A stretch of 42,700 bases of DNA from Streptomyces phaeochromogenes (GCF_001418655.1 NZ_LIQZ01000181.1:1-42700); one strand, 5' to 3'. Numbered from the stretch's first letter, positions 1 to 7,246 are shown. Translations and numbers: made by a program. Notes: generated by a model not told the origin, from the sequence alone.

Positions 1-88
1 CGTCGGCCTCGTACTGCTGCTGATGGCCCGGCCACCCCGACGGCGGCTGCTGGTAGGGGTCGTAGCCCTCGTACGGCTGGTTGCTCAT
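1..88 (-). CDS. Unknown protein, N-terminal fragment running off the left edge
   Basis: Only the first 29 codons are in the window, starting from the ATG whose complement is at 86-88. The visible part (MSNQPYEGYDPYQQPP onward) is rich in Tyr, Gln, Pro and Gly and looks disordered, as seen at the cytoplasmic start of many actinobacterial membrane proteins such as LytR-CpsA-Psr enzymes. That assignment is only a guess because no domain is visible. The start lies 7 bases after the stop of the MoaD-like gene, and an AGGAGG sits in the 3' end of that gene, so the two are probably co-transcribed. Confidence 0.6.
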   Translation of the reverse strand, partial: MSNQPYEGYDPYQQPPSGWPGHQQQYEAD

Positions 89-95
89 GGTCCCG

Positions 96-350
96 TCACC
101 CTCCTGCGAACGGCGGGAGCACTTCGACCGTGCCGCCCTCGGCCAGCCGTACCGTCTCATGTCCGCGGGTGCCCACGGGGTCACCGTCGATGAGGAACGA
201 GCATCGCCGCAGGACGCGGACGAGTTCGCCGGGGTGTCGCTCGCGTGCCGCGTCGAGCGCGTCCGCGAGGGTCTCCGCCTCGTACGGCTCCTCCGCGATG
301 CCCGCTGCGGCCTTGGCGGCGGCCCAGTAACGCACCGTGCCCTTTGCCAT
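96..350 (-). CDS. MoaD/ThiS family sulfur-carrier-like protein
   Basis: This is an 84-residue protein of ubiquitin-like size ending in Gly-Gly (PPFAGG), the hallmark of MoaD/ThiS carriers that are adenylated and thiocarboxylated at the C-terminal Gly. The GTVEVLPPFAGG ending matches the family. No E1-like enzyme or molybdopterin gene is adjacent, so the pathway (molybdopterin, thiamine or another sulfur transfer) cannot be told from context. The ATG follows AGGA copies in a short tandem repeat (ATCAGGA twice), so its ribosome site is duplicated. It is probably the first gene of an operon with the protein leaving the left edge. Confidence 0.85.
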   Translation of the reverse strand: MAKGTVRYWAAAKAAAGIAEEPYEAETLADALDAARERHPGELVRVLRRCSFLIDGDPVGTRGHETVRLAEGGTVEVLPPFAGG

Positions 351-445
351 CTGAATCCTGATTCCTGATCCTTCGGTCGACCGTCGGCGGTCGACTGTCG
401 GTCGGTGAAGGTGAATGGGTGAATGGGTGACAAGCACCGCCCAGG
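351..445. repeat. Intergenic gap with short repeats and a palindrome
   Basis: The gap holds CGGTCGACCG (374-383, a perfect palindrome) followed by a second GGTCGAC, and a short tandem run of GGTGAATG near 410-430. No gene is visible. The palindrome is a possible operator or weak terminator for the minus-strand genes on either side. Confidence 0.35.
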
Positions 446-1339
446 CTAGCCCGCAGGCGCTGCCGCCCCGGCCGCCCATTGGCCGATGCGGGTCAGCAGC
501 TCGTCGTCCGCCGCGTTCTCCGCGTGGCCCATTCCCGGCTCCAGCCACAGGTCGGCGTGGCCGTCGGAGGCGTCGGCCAGCATCCGGGGGTGGTCCACCG
601 GGAAGTAGCCGTCCTGCTCGCCGTGGACGATCAGCAACGGCGTGGGCGTGATCAGCGGGACCGACTCCACCGGGGAGGAGGGGACGGGGTCCCACTCGCG
701 GTGGTGGATGCGGGTGCGCAGGCCGTAGCGGCCGACGGCCCGGCCGACCGGGCGGGTTACCAGCCAGTGCAGGCGGCGCATAGGGGCCGTGCCCCGGTAG
801 TACCAGCGAGCTGGTGCGCTGACCGAAACCACCGCGTCCGTATGCGCTCCCGTGCGCCCCTCGTGCTCCTCACCGCCGGCCGAATTGATCGCCGCGTGCC
901 GCAGGACGACGGATCCGCCCATCGAGAAGCCGACCGTGGCCACCCGGGTGTGACCGAGTTCTCGTGCCCACTCCACCGCCGCCGCGAGATCGAGCACCTC
1001 GCGGTCGCCGACCGTCGAACGCCCGCCGGAGGCACCGTGGCCCCGGAAGGAGAACGTGACGACCGCCCCGTACTGCGTGAAGGCGGTGGCCGCCCGACGT
1101 ACGTGCAGCCGCTCCAGGTCGCCCGTGAAGCCGTGCGCGACGACGATGGCGAGGTCACCGGGGACGTTGCCGAGGACGTCGTCCGCGGTGTCGGACGTAC
1201 CCCTTCCGGGGTCGTACGCGGCATCGATCGTGACCCCGTCGACCGTGCGCAGAAATCTCCGCAGAGGTGGCCGCAGGGTTGTCTCAAGGCGTGGACGAAT
1301 CAAAGATCGCGTCACATGACCTGCCGGACCTAGGTTCAT
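446..1339 (-). CDS. Alpha/beta-hydrolase fold protein
   Basis: The 297-residue protein carries alpha/beta hydrolase landmarks. These are an oxyanion-side HGFTGD segment, the nucleophile elbow GFSMGG (Ser), HGEQDGYF with the likely acid Asp, and GMGHAE with the catalytic His. It has no clear signal peptide, so it is probably cytoplasmic; the substrate (an ester or peptide) is unknown. ATG at 1339 was chosen because the extra upstream residues in the same frame are unlike the family. It diverges from glnR, separated by 277 bases. A CAGAAT hexamer 7 bases before the ATG may be a -10 of a leaderless transcript. Confidence 0.85.
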   Translation of the reverse strand: MNLGPAGHVTRSLIRPRLETTLRPPLRRFLRTVDGVTIDAAYDPGRGTSDTADDVLGNVPGDLAIVVAHGFTGDLERLHVRRAATAFTQYGAVVTFSFRGHGASGGRSTVGDREVLDLAAAVEWARELGHTRVATVGFSMGGSVVLRHAAINSAGGEEHEGRTGAHTDAVVSVSAPARWYYRGTAPMRRLHWLVTRPVGRAVGRYGLRTRIHHREWDPVPSSPVESVPLITPTPLLIVHGEQDGYFPVDHPRMLADASDGHADLWLEPGMGHAENAADDELLTRIGQWAAGAAAPAG

Positions 1340-1409
1340 GTGGGCTATTCTGCTGGGCAGAGGACTCGGGCAGCGAAGCCCCCGGGTCCTTTTGCGCTTT
1401 CTGGAGCGT

Positions 1410-1431
1410 TGTATACGAACGCTGTATACGA
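1410..1431. promoter_or_regulatory. Direct repeat TGTATACGA x2 upstream of glnR
   Basis: Two copies of TGTATACGA lie at 1410-1418 and 1423-1431, 13 bases apart start to start, each with the palindromic core GTATAC. They sit in the 277-base divergent promoter region about 190 bases before glnR. They do not look like GlnR boxes. The binding protein is unknown; they could serve either flanking gene. Confidence 0.5.
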
Positions 1432-1563
1432 CTCCCCGGGGATATATCGCGACAGGAAGTGCGATGTCAGAGCGCAATTGCGGCGCCCAGGGGCGCGGGA
1501 GCCGCGAGAAGTACGAAGCAGTGCCGCAAACGTCCTCGCAGGGACCGAGGAGGAACCGACGTT

Positions 1564-1620
1564 ATGGGCAAGCAAACCGTGCAAGACCGTGTGACGACCC
1601 AGGCAGGTGGGGTGCGATGA
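1564..1620 (+). CDS. Candidate 18-codon leader peptide translationally coupled to glnR
   Basis: The frame encodes MGKQTVQDRVTTQAGGVR and stops with TGA overlapping the glnR ATG (ATGA at 1617-1620). A strong GAGGAGG ribosome site at 1547-1553 precedes its ATG by about 10 bases, stronger than anything seen in front of glnR itself. Three of the 18 codons are Gln and two of those are CAA, a codon rarely used in Streptomyces. That would fit a glutamine-sensing or coupling leader for the nitrogen regulator. This is an inference from position and codons only; no leader of this kind is known to me for glnR. Confidence 0.5.
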   Translation: MGKQTVQDRVTTQAGGVR

Positions 1621-2432
1621 GTTCTCTGCTGCTCCTTACCAATGCTCTCCAGCCGTCGACGGAGGTGCTTCCCGCCCTCGGCCTGCTGCTGCACAACGTG
1701 CGCGTGGCTCCGGCGGAGGGCCCCGCTCTCGTCGACACCCCTGGTGCCGACGTCATCCTGATCGACGGGCGCCGCGACCTGCCTCAGGTCCGCAGCCTCT
1801 GCCAGCTGCTGAGGTCCACCGGGCCCGGCTGTCCGCTCATCCTCGTCGTCACGGAGGGCGGTCTCGCGGCCGTCACCGCCGACTGGGGCATCGACGACGT
1901 CCTGCTCGACACCGCAGGTCCGGCGGAGGTCGAGGCACGGCTGCGGCTGGCCATGGGCCGCCAGCAGATCGTCAACGACGACTCCCCCATGGAGATCCGC
2001 AACGGCGACCTGTCGGTCGACGAGGCGACGTACTCCGCCAAGCTCAAGGGCCGGGTCCTCGACCTCACCTTCAAGGAGTTCGAGCTCCTGAAGTACCTGG
2101 CGCAGCACCCCGGCCGCGTCTTCACCCGCGCCCAGCTGCTCCAGGAGGTCTGGGGCTACGACTACTTCGGTGGCACGCGGACCGTCGACGTCCACGTACG
2201 ACGGCTGCGGGCGAAGCTCGGACCCGAGCACGAGTCGCTGATCGGAACCGTCCGCAACGTCGGCTACCGCTTCGTCACGCCGGAGAAGGCGGACCGTGCG
2301 ACGGACGAGGCGAAGGCCAAGGCGGCCCAGCCGAAGCCGGAGGATGCGGACGAGTCGGCACACCTCGACGCCACCGAGAGTGCCGAGGTCACGGTGGAGG
2401 CACAGGAGCCCGTACGACCTGCACAGAGGTAG
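1617..2432 (+). CDS. glnR: GlnR, OmpR-type global nitrogen regulator
   Basis: The 271-residue protein has an N-terminal receiver-like domain (VILIDGRRDLPQ, about residues 1-115) and a C-terminal winged helix (FKEFELLKYLAQHPGRVFTR ... VDVHVRRLRAKLG, about 125-225), followed by a charged tail rich in Lys, Glu and Ala. The MSSLLLLTNALQPS start is typical of Streptomyces GlnR, which controls glutamine synthetase, ammonium transport and nitrate and urea use. It is an orphan regulator with no kinase beside it, as is usual for GlnR. ATG at 1617 was chosen because it matches the family N terminus; it overlaps the stop of an 18-codon upstream frame. Confidence 0.95.
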   Translation: MSSLLLLTNALQPSTEVLPALGLLLHNVRVAPAEGPALVDTPGADVILIDGRRDLPQVRSLCQLLRSTGPGCPLILVVTEGGLAAVTADWGIDDVLLDTAGPAEVEARLRLAMGRQQIVNDDSPMEIRNGDLSVDEATYSAKLKGRVLDLTFKEFELLKYLAQHPGRVFTRAQLLQEVWGYDYFGGTRTVDVHVRRLRAKLGPEHESLIGTVRNVGYRFVTPEKADRATDEAKAKAAQPKPEDADESAHLDATESAEVTVEAQEPVRPAQR

Positions 2433-2443
2433 GTCCATCCGCG

Positions 2444-2449
2444 TAGACT
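2444..2449 (+). promoter_or_regulatory. -10 box TAGACT for leaderless LacI-family gene
   Basis: TAGACT ends 6 bases before the GTG at 2456 and no ribosome-binding sequence is present, which suggests a leaderless transcript. It lies only 11 bases after the glnR stop, so the LacI gene can be expressed apart from glnR. Confidence 0.45.
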
Positions 2450-2455
2450 CCGCGC

Positions 2456-3478
2456 GTGGCCAAGGTGACTCGGGATGACGTAGCACGACTGGCAGGGACG
2501 TCGACTGCCGTCGTCAGTTACGTCATCAACAACGGACCCCGGCCGGTTGCCCCGGCCACGCGCGAGCGTGTCCTCGCCGCGATCAAGGAGCTGGGGTATC
2601 GGCCCGACCGGGTCGCCCAGGCCATGGCGTCGCGGCGTACGGACCTCATAGGCCTGATCGTGCCGGACGCGCGCCAGCCTTTCTTCGGGGAGATGGCGCA
2701 CGCGGTCGAACAGGCCGCGTCCGAGCGCGGGAAAATGGTGCTCGTCGGTAATTCCGACTATGTCGGCGAGCGCGAGGTCCACTATCTGCGGGCCTTTCTC
2801 GGAATGCGGGTCTCGGGGCTCATCCTCGTCAGCCACGCGCTGAACGATCTGGCCGCCGCCGAGATCGAGGCGTGGGACGCCCGGGTGGTGCTGCTGCACG
2901 AGCGGCCCGAGGCCATCGACGACGTCGCCGTCGTCACGGACGACGTGGGCGGCGCCCAGCTCGCCACCCGTCATCTTCTTGAGCACGGGTACGAGTACGT
3001 CGCCTGTCTGGGCGGTGTCGCGGAGACCCCGACCGTCGGTGACCCCGTCTCCGACCACGTGGAGGGCTGGCGGCGCGCGATGCACGAGGCCGGGCGCTCG
3101 ACGGAGGGTCGCCTCTTCGAGGCGCTCTACAACCGGTACGACGCGTACAAGGTGGGGCTTGAGCTGCTGGCCGGGCCGGACCGGCCGCCGGCGATCTTCT
3201 GTTCCACGGACGACCAGGCGGTCGGGCTGCTGCGGGCGGCGCGCGAGCTTCGGATAGACGTGCCGGGGGAGCTGGCTGTCGCCGGGTTCGACGACATCAA
3301 GGAAGCGGCGTTGACCGATCCGCCGCTGACCACGATCGCGAGCGATCGGTCTGCGATGGCTCGGGCGGCGGTTGATCTTGTGCTTGATGATGGGCTGCGG
3401 GTTGCCGGTGCTCGGCGGGAGCGGTTGAAGTTGTTCCCGTCGCAGTTGGTCGTGCGAAGGTCCTGCGGCTGCGGGTAG
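2456..3478 (+). CDS. LacI-family transcriptional regulator
   Basis: The 340-residue protein starts with a classic LacI helix-turn-helix and hinge (VTRDDVARLAGTSTAVVSYV, then RPDRVAQAMASRRTDLIGL). A periplasmic-binding-protein-like effector domain follows (about residues 62-335: GLIVPD, PAIFCSTDDQAVG, VAGFDDI). The effector is probably a sugar or other small molecule, but no transport or catabolic gene is beside it, so the target is unknown. The start is GTG with no Shine-Dalgarno, consistent with leaderless expression. The C terminus ends in SCGCG, and the stop lies inside a 35-base tandem repeat. Confidence 0.93.
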   Translation: MAKVTRDDVARLAGTSTAVVSYVINNGPRPVAPATRERVLAAIKELGYRPDRVAQAMASRRTDLIGLIVPDARQPFFGEMAHAVEQAASERGKMVLVGNSDYVGEREVHYLRAFLGMRVSGLILVSHALNDLAAAEIEAWDARVVLLHERPEAIDDVAVVTDDVGGAQLATRHLLEHGYEYVACLGGVAETPTVGDPVSDHVEGWRRAMHEAGRSTEGRLFEALYNRYDAYKVGLELLAGPDRPPAIFCSTDDQAVGLLRAARELRIDVPGELAVAGFDDIKEAALTDPPLTTIASDRSAMARAAVDLVLDDGLRVAGARRERLKLFPSQLVVRRSCGCG

Positions 3479-3539
3479 CTCCGCTGGTGGGGTTGGTGGT
3501 TGGGTGCGGGTAGCTCCGCTGGTGGGTTGGTGGTTGGGT
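3471..3539. repeat. Tandem repeat of 35/34 bases spanning the LacI stop codon
   Basis: Two nearly identical G/T-rich units (3471-3505 and 3506-3539, differing by one G in a run) start with GCGGGTAGCTCCGCTGGTGG. A third partial unit follows at 3540. The first unit contains the TAG stop of the LacI gene at 3476-3478. Confidence 0.8.
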
Positions 3540-3560
3540 GCGGGTGGGTCGTGGCTGGTC

Positions 3561-3695
3561 GCGCAGTTCCCCGCGCCCCTAGCGGCAGGTGGTTCCCGGC
3601 GCCCTTAACAGCAGGTGGTTCTTGGCGCCCCAAAAGATTGCGCAGTTCCCCGCGCCCCTAAAAAGCTAAAAGATTGCGCCGTTCCCCGCGCCCCT
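3561..3695. repeat. Three copies of a dispersed 20-base Streptomyces-type repeat
   Basis: Copies lie at 3561-3580 and 3640-3659 (GCGCAGTTCCCCGCGCCCCT) and at 3676-3695 (one change, GCGCCGTTCC). The same element recurs at 26513, 34807, 40310 and 40338 in this window, always in gaps at the 3' ends of genes. Related words are common in Streptomyces intergenic regions. They probably act at transcript ends or are decayed mobile repeats. Confidence 0.8.
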
Positions 3696-3700
3696 GAAGA

Positions 3701-3730
3701 GTCGGCCCCCGCCAAGTGGTGGGGGCCGAC
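3701..3730. terminator. Hairpin terminator between convergent genes
   Basis: GTCGGCCCCC (3701-3710) pairs perfectly with GGGGGCCGAC (3721-3730) across a 10-base loop. It lies 17 bases after the stop of the minus-strand protease and can also end the LacI transcript. Confidence 0.75.
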
Positions 3731-3746
3731 GTCTGTTCAGCGGTTT

Positions 3747-5504
3747 CTAGAACAGCAGGTTGTACTGGTTGAAGCCCGTTCCCAGGCTGGTGCGTGCCGC
3801 GAAGAGGTCGGTGGTCGCCTTGTTCGTGCCCCGGTAGAGCCAGAGGGTGCCGGCGGAGTCGCGGGTCATGATGTCGGCCACTCCGTCGCCCGTCACGTCG
3901 CCGTTGGAGACGTATGAGGTGAAGTTCCAGCCGGTACGGGCCTTGATGCGGGCCGACCAGGGGGTCTTCTCCTTGCCGGTGCCGCGGTAGAGCCAGAGGG
4001 TGCCGTCCGTGGAGCGGACGAGGAGGTCGGGCTTGCCGTCGCCGGAGAGGTCGCCGTGGCCGAAGATCTTCACGTTCTTCCAGGAGCCGCTGACGACCTT
4101 GACCTTGCCGTAGAACTCGCCGTTGCCGCGTCCCGGGTAGAGGTAGACCGAGCCGTCGGCGTCCACCGCGAGCAGGTCCGGGCGGGCGTCGCCCGTCATG
4201 TCGCCGGGGATCGCGTACGACTTGTAGCCGCCCCAGACCGAACTGATCTGCATCCAGGTCCAGTCGCCGACGGCGTGGTCCATGTAGCTGCGGTACAGCT
4301 TGCCGTCGGTCTTGTCGCGGACGATCAGGTCCTGGTAGAAGTCCCGGTCCAGGTCGGCCTGGAGGACCCAGGTGGCGGTCTGCCAGCCGTTGCCCTGGTA
4401 GGCGCGCTGGGCCAGCGAGGTGCCCTTGCTGTCCTGCTGGAAGAGGCCGCCCGAGGGCGTGCGGGCCAGCAGGTCGGCGCGGCCGTCGTACGTCAGGTCG
4501 GTGTCGTCGACGCGCGGCTGGGCCGCCCAGGCGTAGGAGCTGACCTTGGTGAAGACCGGGTAGGCGCCCTTGCCGGTGCAGCCCGCGACGCCCCAGGAGA
4601 CGATGCCGACGATCTTGTTGCCGACGACCAGGGGGCCGCCTGAGTCGCCGTTGCAGGGGCTGTTCGTGCCCTCGTCGGCGCCGGTCGCGGGGGTGCCCGC
4701 GCAGGTCATCGAGCCCTCGATGAACTCGTCGTCGCCGAGGACCGCCTGCATGGCGCTGTTGCAGGTCGCGTCGGCGACCAGCGGCAGGCTCGCCTTCTTC
4801 AGCTTCGTCGAGAGGGTGGCGTCGTCGGCGCCGGAGGTCAGGCCCCAGCCGTAGACGGTGGCCGCGGTGCCGGCCTTGTAGAGCGCGCTGTCGTCGGACG
4901 CGGCCAGCCGCAGCCACTGCTGCTCCAGCGGGCGGTCCAGGGTGAGCACCGCGATGTCGTTCTGGGCGGTGGCTTCGTTGTAGCGGGGGTGGGTCCACTG
5001 GCGGTAGACGCCCGCGGGGGTGCCGGTGGCGTAGTCGTCGAGGTCGGTGGTGCCGGCCAGGACGGCGCCGTTGCTCACCCAGTCGAGGCCCGCGACGCAG
5101 TGGGCGGCCGTGAGGACCTTGTTCGGGGCGACGAGGGTGCCGCCGCAGAAGTAGCCGTTGCCGGTGGCCGGGTCGGAGTACCCGAGCTGGACCATCCAGG
5201 GGGCACTGGCGATGGTGGTCTCACCGCCGCCGATGATGAACGGTGACTTGCTGGGCGAGGCCTCGTCCGGGGTCTCGCCGGTGGCCTTCGCGGCCTCGAC
5301 GATCCGGTCGCGCAGCTCCTTCGCGGAGGCCGTCGGCTTCGCGGGCTGCGAGAGGTTCGCGTCGGGCAGACCCCCGGTGGGGTCGTCCGCCGCGGTCGCG
5401 GGCTGGGCCGCGAGGACGCCGGCGCAACTCAGCGCCAGCGCGAGAGCGGCCGCGGGGAACGCCGTGACGGGGCGTCTCCAACGGTCGCGCAGGGCACGTA
5501 TCAC
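3747..5504 (-). CDS. Secreted trypsin-like (S1) serine protease with VCBS/FG-GAP repeats
   Basis: The 585-residue protein begins with a Sec-type signal (basic start, hydrophobic stretch to ALA/ATAA near residue 38), then a propeptide. A chymotrypsin-fold domain follows from IIGGGE at about 90. The catalytic triad is visible: His135 in TAAHC, Asp183 in NDIAVL and Ser288 in CNGDSGGPL. From about 335 to the end, five or so VCBS/FG-GAP-like repeats (DLTYDGRADLLART, GDLSGDGKPDLLVR, GDVTGDGVADIMTR) should form a calcium-binding beta-propeller for substrate or surface binding. The start is GTG with AGGAG 6 bases upstream. It is transcribed alone, divergent from htrA. Confidence 0.93.
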   Translation of the reverse strand: MIRALRDRWRRPVTAFPAAALALALSCAGVLAAQPATAADDPTGGLPDANLSQPAKPTASAKELRDRIVEAAKATGETPDEASPSKSPFIIGGGETTIASAPWMVQLGYSDPATGNGYFCGGTLVAPNKVLTAAHCVAGLDWVSNGAVLAGTTDLDDYATGTPAGVYRQWTHPRYNEATAQNDIAVLTLDRPLEQQWLRLAASDDSALYKAGTAATVYGWGLTSGADDATLSTKLKKASLPLVADATCNSAMQAVLGDDEFIEGSMTCAGTPATGADEGTNSPCNGDSGGPLVVGNKIVGIVSWGVAGCTGKGAYPVFTKVSSYAWAAQPRVDDTDLTYDGRADLLARTPSGGLFQQDSKGTSLAQRAYQGNGWQTATWVLQADLDRDFYQDLIVRDKTDGKLYRSYMDHAVGDWTWMQISSVWGGYKSYAIPGDMTGDARPDLLAVDADGSVYLYPGRGNGEFYGKVKVVSGSWKNVKIFGHGDLSGDGKPDLLVRSTDGTLWLYRGTGKEKTPWSARIKARTGWNFTSYVSNGDVTGDGVADIMTRDSAGTLWLYRGTNKATTDLFAARTSLGTGFNQYNLLF

Positions 5505-5726
5505 TCAGGGCTCCTGAGGTGGTGGTGTGTCGTGAACCCACCAAGATTGCGCCCCTCGTTTCCCGTTGCACACGTCCTTCACAGCGGTCCGACAAGTATT
5601 CGTCCGCCGCTTCCCGCACATCACCGTGCGGCAACCCCCCGTTTCACCGGTCCCGGCGGGCCCCGATCGGCTTCATACCGGGCCCCGGGCGCCTTTATAT
5701 CGGGCATACGCGGTTCTGTCGGGCTT

Positions 5727-5755
5727 CTCAGGGAGCACTCAGGGAGCTCTCATGG
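5727..5755 (+). promoter_or_regulatory. 11-base direct repeats in the htrA-like promoter
   Basis: CTCAGGGAGCA (5727-5737) and CTCAGGGAGCT (5738-5748) are followed by a partial third unit CTCATGG. They precede the start by 22-50 bases, as expected for an OmpR-family activator site. A CAGAGT hexamer at 5764-5769, 7 bases before the ATG, may be the -10 of a leaderless transcript. The CTSA...AGCT pattern reappears before the response regulator at 7247. Confidence 0.55.
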
Positions 5756-5776
5756 TCGGGGTTCAGAGTCTGAGTC

Positions 5777-6937
5777 ATGACCGAGAGCTTCCGCCGCAGC
5801 GGCGAGTACCCCCAGGGCGACCAGCACCAGTCCGCGTACACGCAGGGCGACGCGCAGCAGTCCGCGTACCCCCAGCAGCCGTACGCCTCCGCGCACCCCG
5901 CGAGCTCCTCCTCCGACTCCTCCACCCCCTCCTACGGCTCCTCCGTGAACCCGGAGTGGCCGCCCCCGCCGGCGTACGAGCCGGCGCAGCAGGGCGCCGC
6001 TCCCACGGCCCTCCTCACCGAGCCCGTCTCCCCCGCTCCCGCCGCTCCCCGCAAGCGCGCCAAGGGTCCGCTGGCGCTGCTGGCCGCCGTGGCGATAGCC
6101 GCCGCGGCAGTGGGCGGCGGTACCGCTTACGCCTTCCAGGAGCTGACCGGCAGCGACACGGTGGCGAGCAGCAGCACCAGCACCAGCGTCGTGCCCACCA
6201 GCGAGAAGGGCACGGTCGCCGGGGTCGCCAAGGCGGTCAGCCCGAGCATCGTCGAGATCAGCGCCACCTCGAACGCCGGCCAGTCCACGGGTTCCGGCGT
6301 GATCATCACCAGCGGCGGCGAGATCATCACCAACAACCACGTGGTCTCGGGCGCCTCCGAGATCAAGGTGCAGCTGAGCAACGGCAAGTCGTACACCGCG
6401 AAGGTCGTCGGCACCGACAGCAAGAAGGACCTCGCGCTGATCAAACTGGAGAACGCGCCGTCCGGTCTGACGGTCGCGACCCTCGGCGACTCCGCGGGCG
6501 TCAAGGTCGGCGACCAGGTCGTGGCGATCGGCTCCCCCGAGGGTCTGACCGGCACGGTCACCAGCGGCATCGTCTCCGCCCTCAACCGTGACGTCACCGT
6601 CTCCACGGACGAGAGCCAGGGCCAGCAGCAGCAACAACAGGGCGGCGGCAGCGGTCAGTGGCCGTTCGAGTTCGGCGGCCAGGAGTTCAACGGCGACACC
6701 GGCTCGTCCACGACCACGTACAAGGCCCTCCAGACCGACGCGTCCCTCAACCCGGGCAACTCCGGCGGCGCGCTGATCGACATGAACGGCAACATCATCG
6801 GCATCAACTCCGCGATGTACTCCGCCGCGGACGCCACCTCGTCGAGCGCCGGCAGCGTGGGCCTCGGGTTCGCCATCCCGATCAACACCGTCAAGGCCGA
6901 CCTGGACACCCTGCGGGCCGGCGGCTCCGACAGCTGA
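5777..6937 (+). CDS. Membrane-anchored HtrA/DegP-like serine protease without PDZ domain
   Basis: The 386-residue protein has a long Gln/Tyr/Ser/Pro-rich cytoplasmic start (1-90), a transmembrane helix at about 97-119 and an extracellular trypsin-like domain (about 145-375). Its triad is His188 (NNHVV), Asp218 (KKDLALIKL) and Ser329 (NPGNSGGAL). A Gln6 run sits in the loop before the catalytic Ser. The frame ends soon after the protease domain (LDTLRAGGSDS), so the usual C-terminal PDZ domain is absent. It is followed by a CssRS-like two-component pair, which in S. lividans controls HtrA-type proteases during secretion stress. That role is inferred here from context. Confidence 0.93.
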   Translation: MTESFRRSGEYPQGDQHQSAYTQGDAQQSAYPQQPYASAHPASSSSDSSTPSYGSSVNPEWPPPPAYEPAQQGAAPTALLTEPVSPAPAAPRKRAKGPLALLAAVAIAAAAVGGGTAYAFQELTGSDTVASSSTSTSVVPTSEKGTVAGVAKAVSPSIVEISATSNAGQSTGSGVIITSGGEIITNNHVVSGASEIKVQLSNGKSYTAKVVGTDSKKDLALIKLENAPSGLTVATLGDSAGVKVGDQVVAIGSPEGLTGTVTSGIVSALNRDVTVSTDESQGQQQQQQGGGSGQWPFEFGGQEFNGDTGSSTTTYKALQTDASLNPGNSGGALIDMNGNIIGINSAMYSAADATSSSAGSVGLGFAIPINTVKADLDTLRAGGSDS

Positions 6938-6997
6938 CCCCGCCAGTCCACCGCGCGCTTCGATCACCCCCTCGCACCGAGCCACCCGGAGTTCGTC

Positions 6998-7183
6998 ATG
7001 AAGATCAGGAACGTCTCCCACACCCTCACGGGCGCCGACCCGGCCGCCTTCGCCCTGGCCCTCGAAGTGGCGTACGAGCTCCACGCGCCGGCGCCCCGCG
7101 CGCCCGAGGTGGCCCCCGTCGCCGCTCCGCGCGGCGCCCGCCGGGGTGCCGGCGCCCGCGCCGGCCGTACCGTACGAGGCTGA
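6998..7183 (+). CDS. Small Ala/Arg/Pro-rich protein, function unknown
   Basis: The 61-residue frame starts at an ATG with GGAG 7 bases upstream. It begins MKIRNVSHTLTGADPAAFAL and then turns into an Ala/Pro/Arg-rich tail. It lies 60 bases after htrA and ends just 1 base before a strong terminator hairpin, which supports it as the last gene of the htrA transcript. I recognise no domain. It could also be a chance frame in GC-rich DNA, but its ribosome site and its fit against the terminator argue for a real gene. Confidence 0.5.
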   Translation: MKIRNVSHTLTGADPAAFALALEVAYELHAPAPRAPEVAPVAAPRGARRGAGARAGRTVRG

Positions 7184-7184
7184 T

Positions 7185-7210
7185 CCTGCCGGGCTCACTG
7201 GCCCGGCAGG
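7185..7210 (+). terminator. Hairpin terminator after the htrA transcript
   Basis: CCTGCCGGGC (7185-7194) pairs perfectly with GCCCGGCAGG (7201-7210) across a 6-base loop, directly after the TGA of the small frame. It separates htrA from the two-component operon. Confidence 0.8.
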
Positions 7211-7246
7211 CGTGACAAGAACAGCCCCGAGCGGCCCCAAGCAACC

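Noticed and set aside
1338..1616. A 93-codon N-terminal extension of GlnR in the same frame
   Set aside because: It lies in the promoter region, lacks any domain, and the known GlnR N terminus begins at MSSLLLL.
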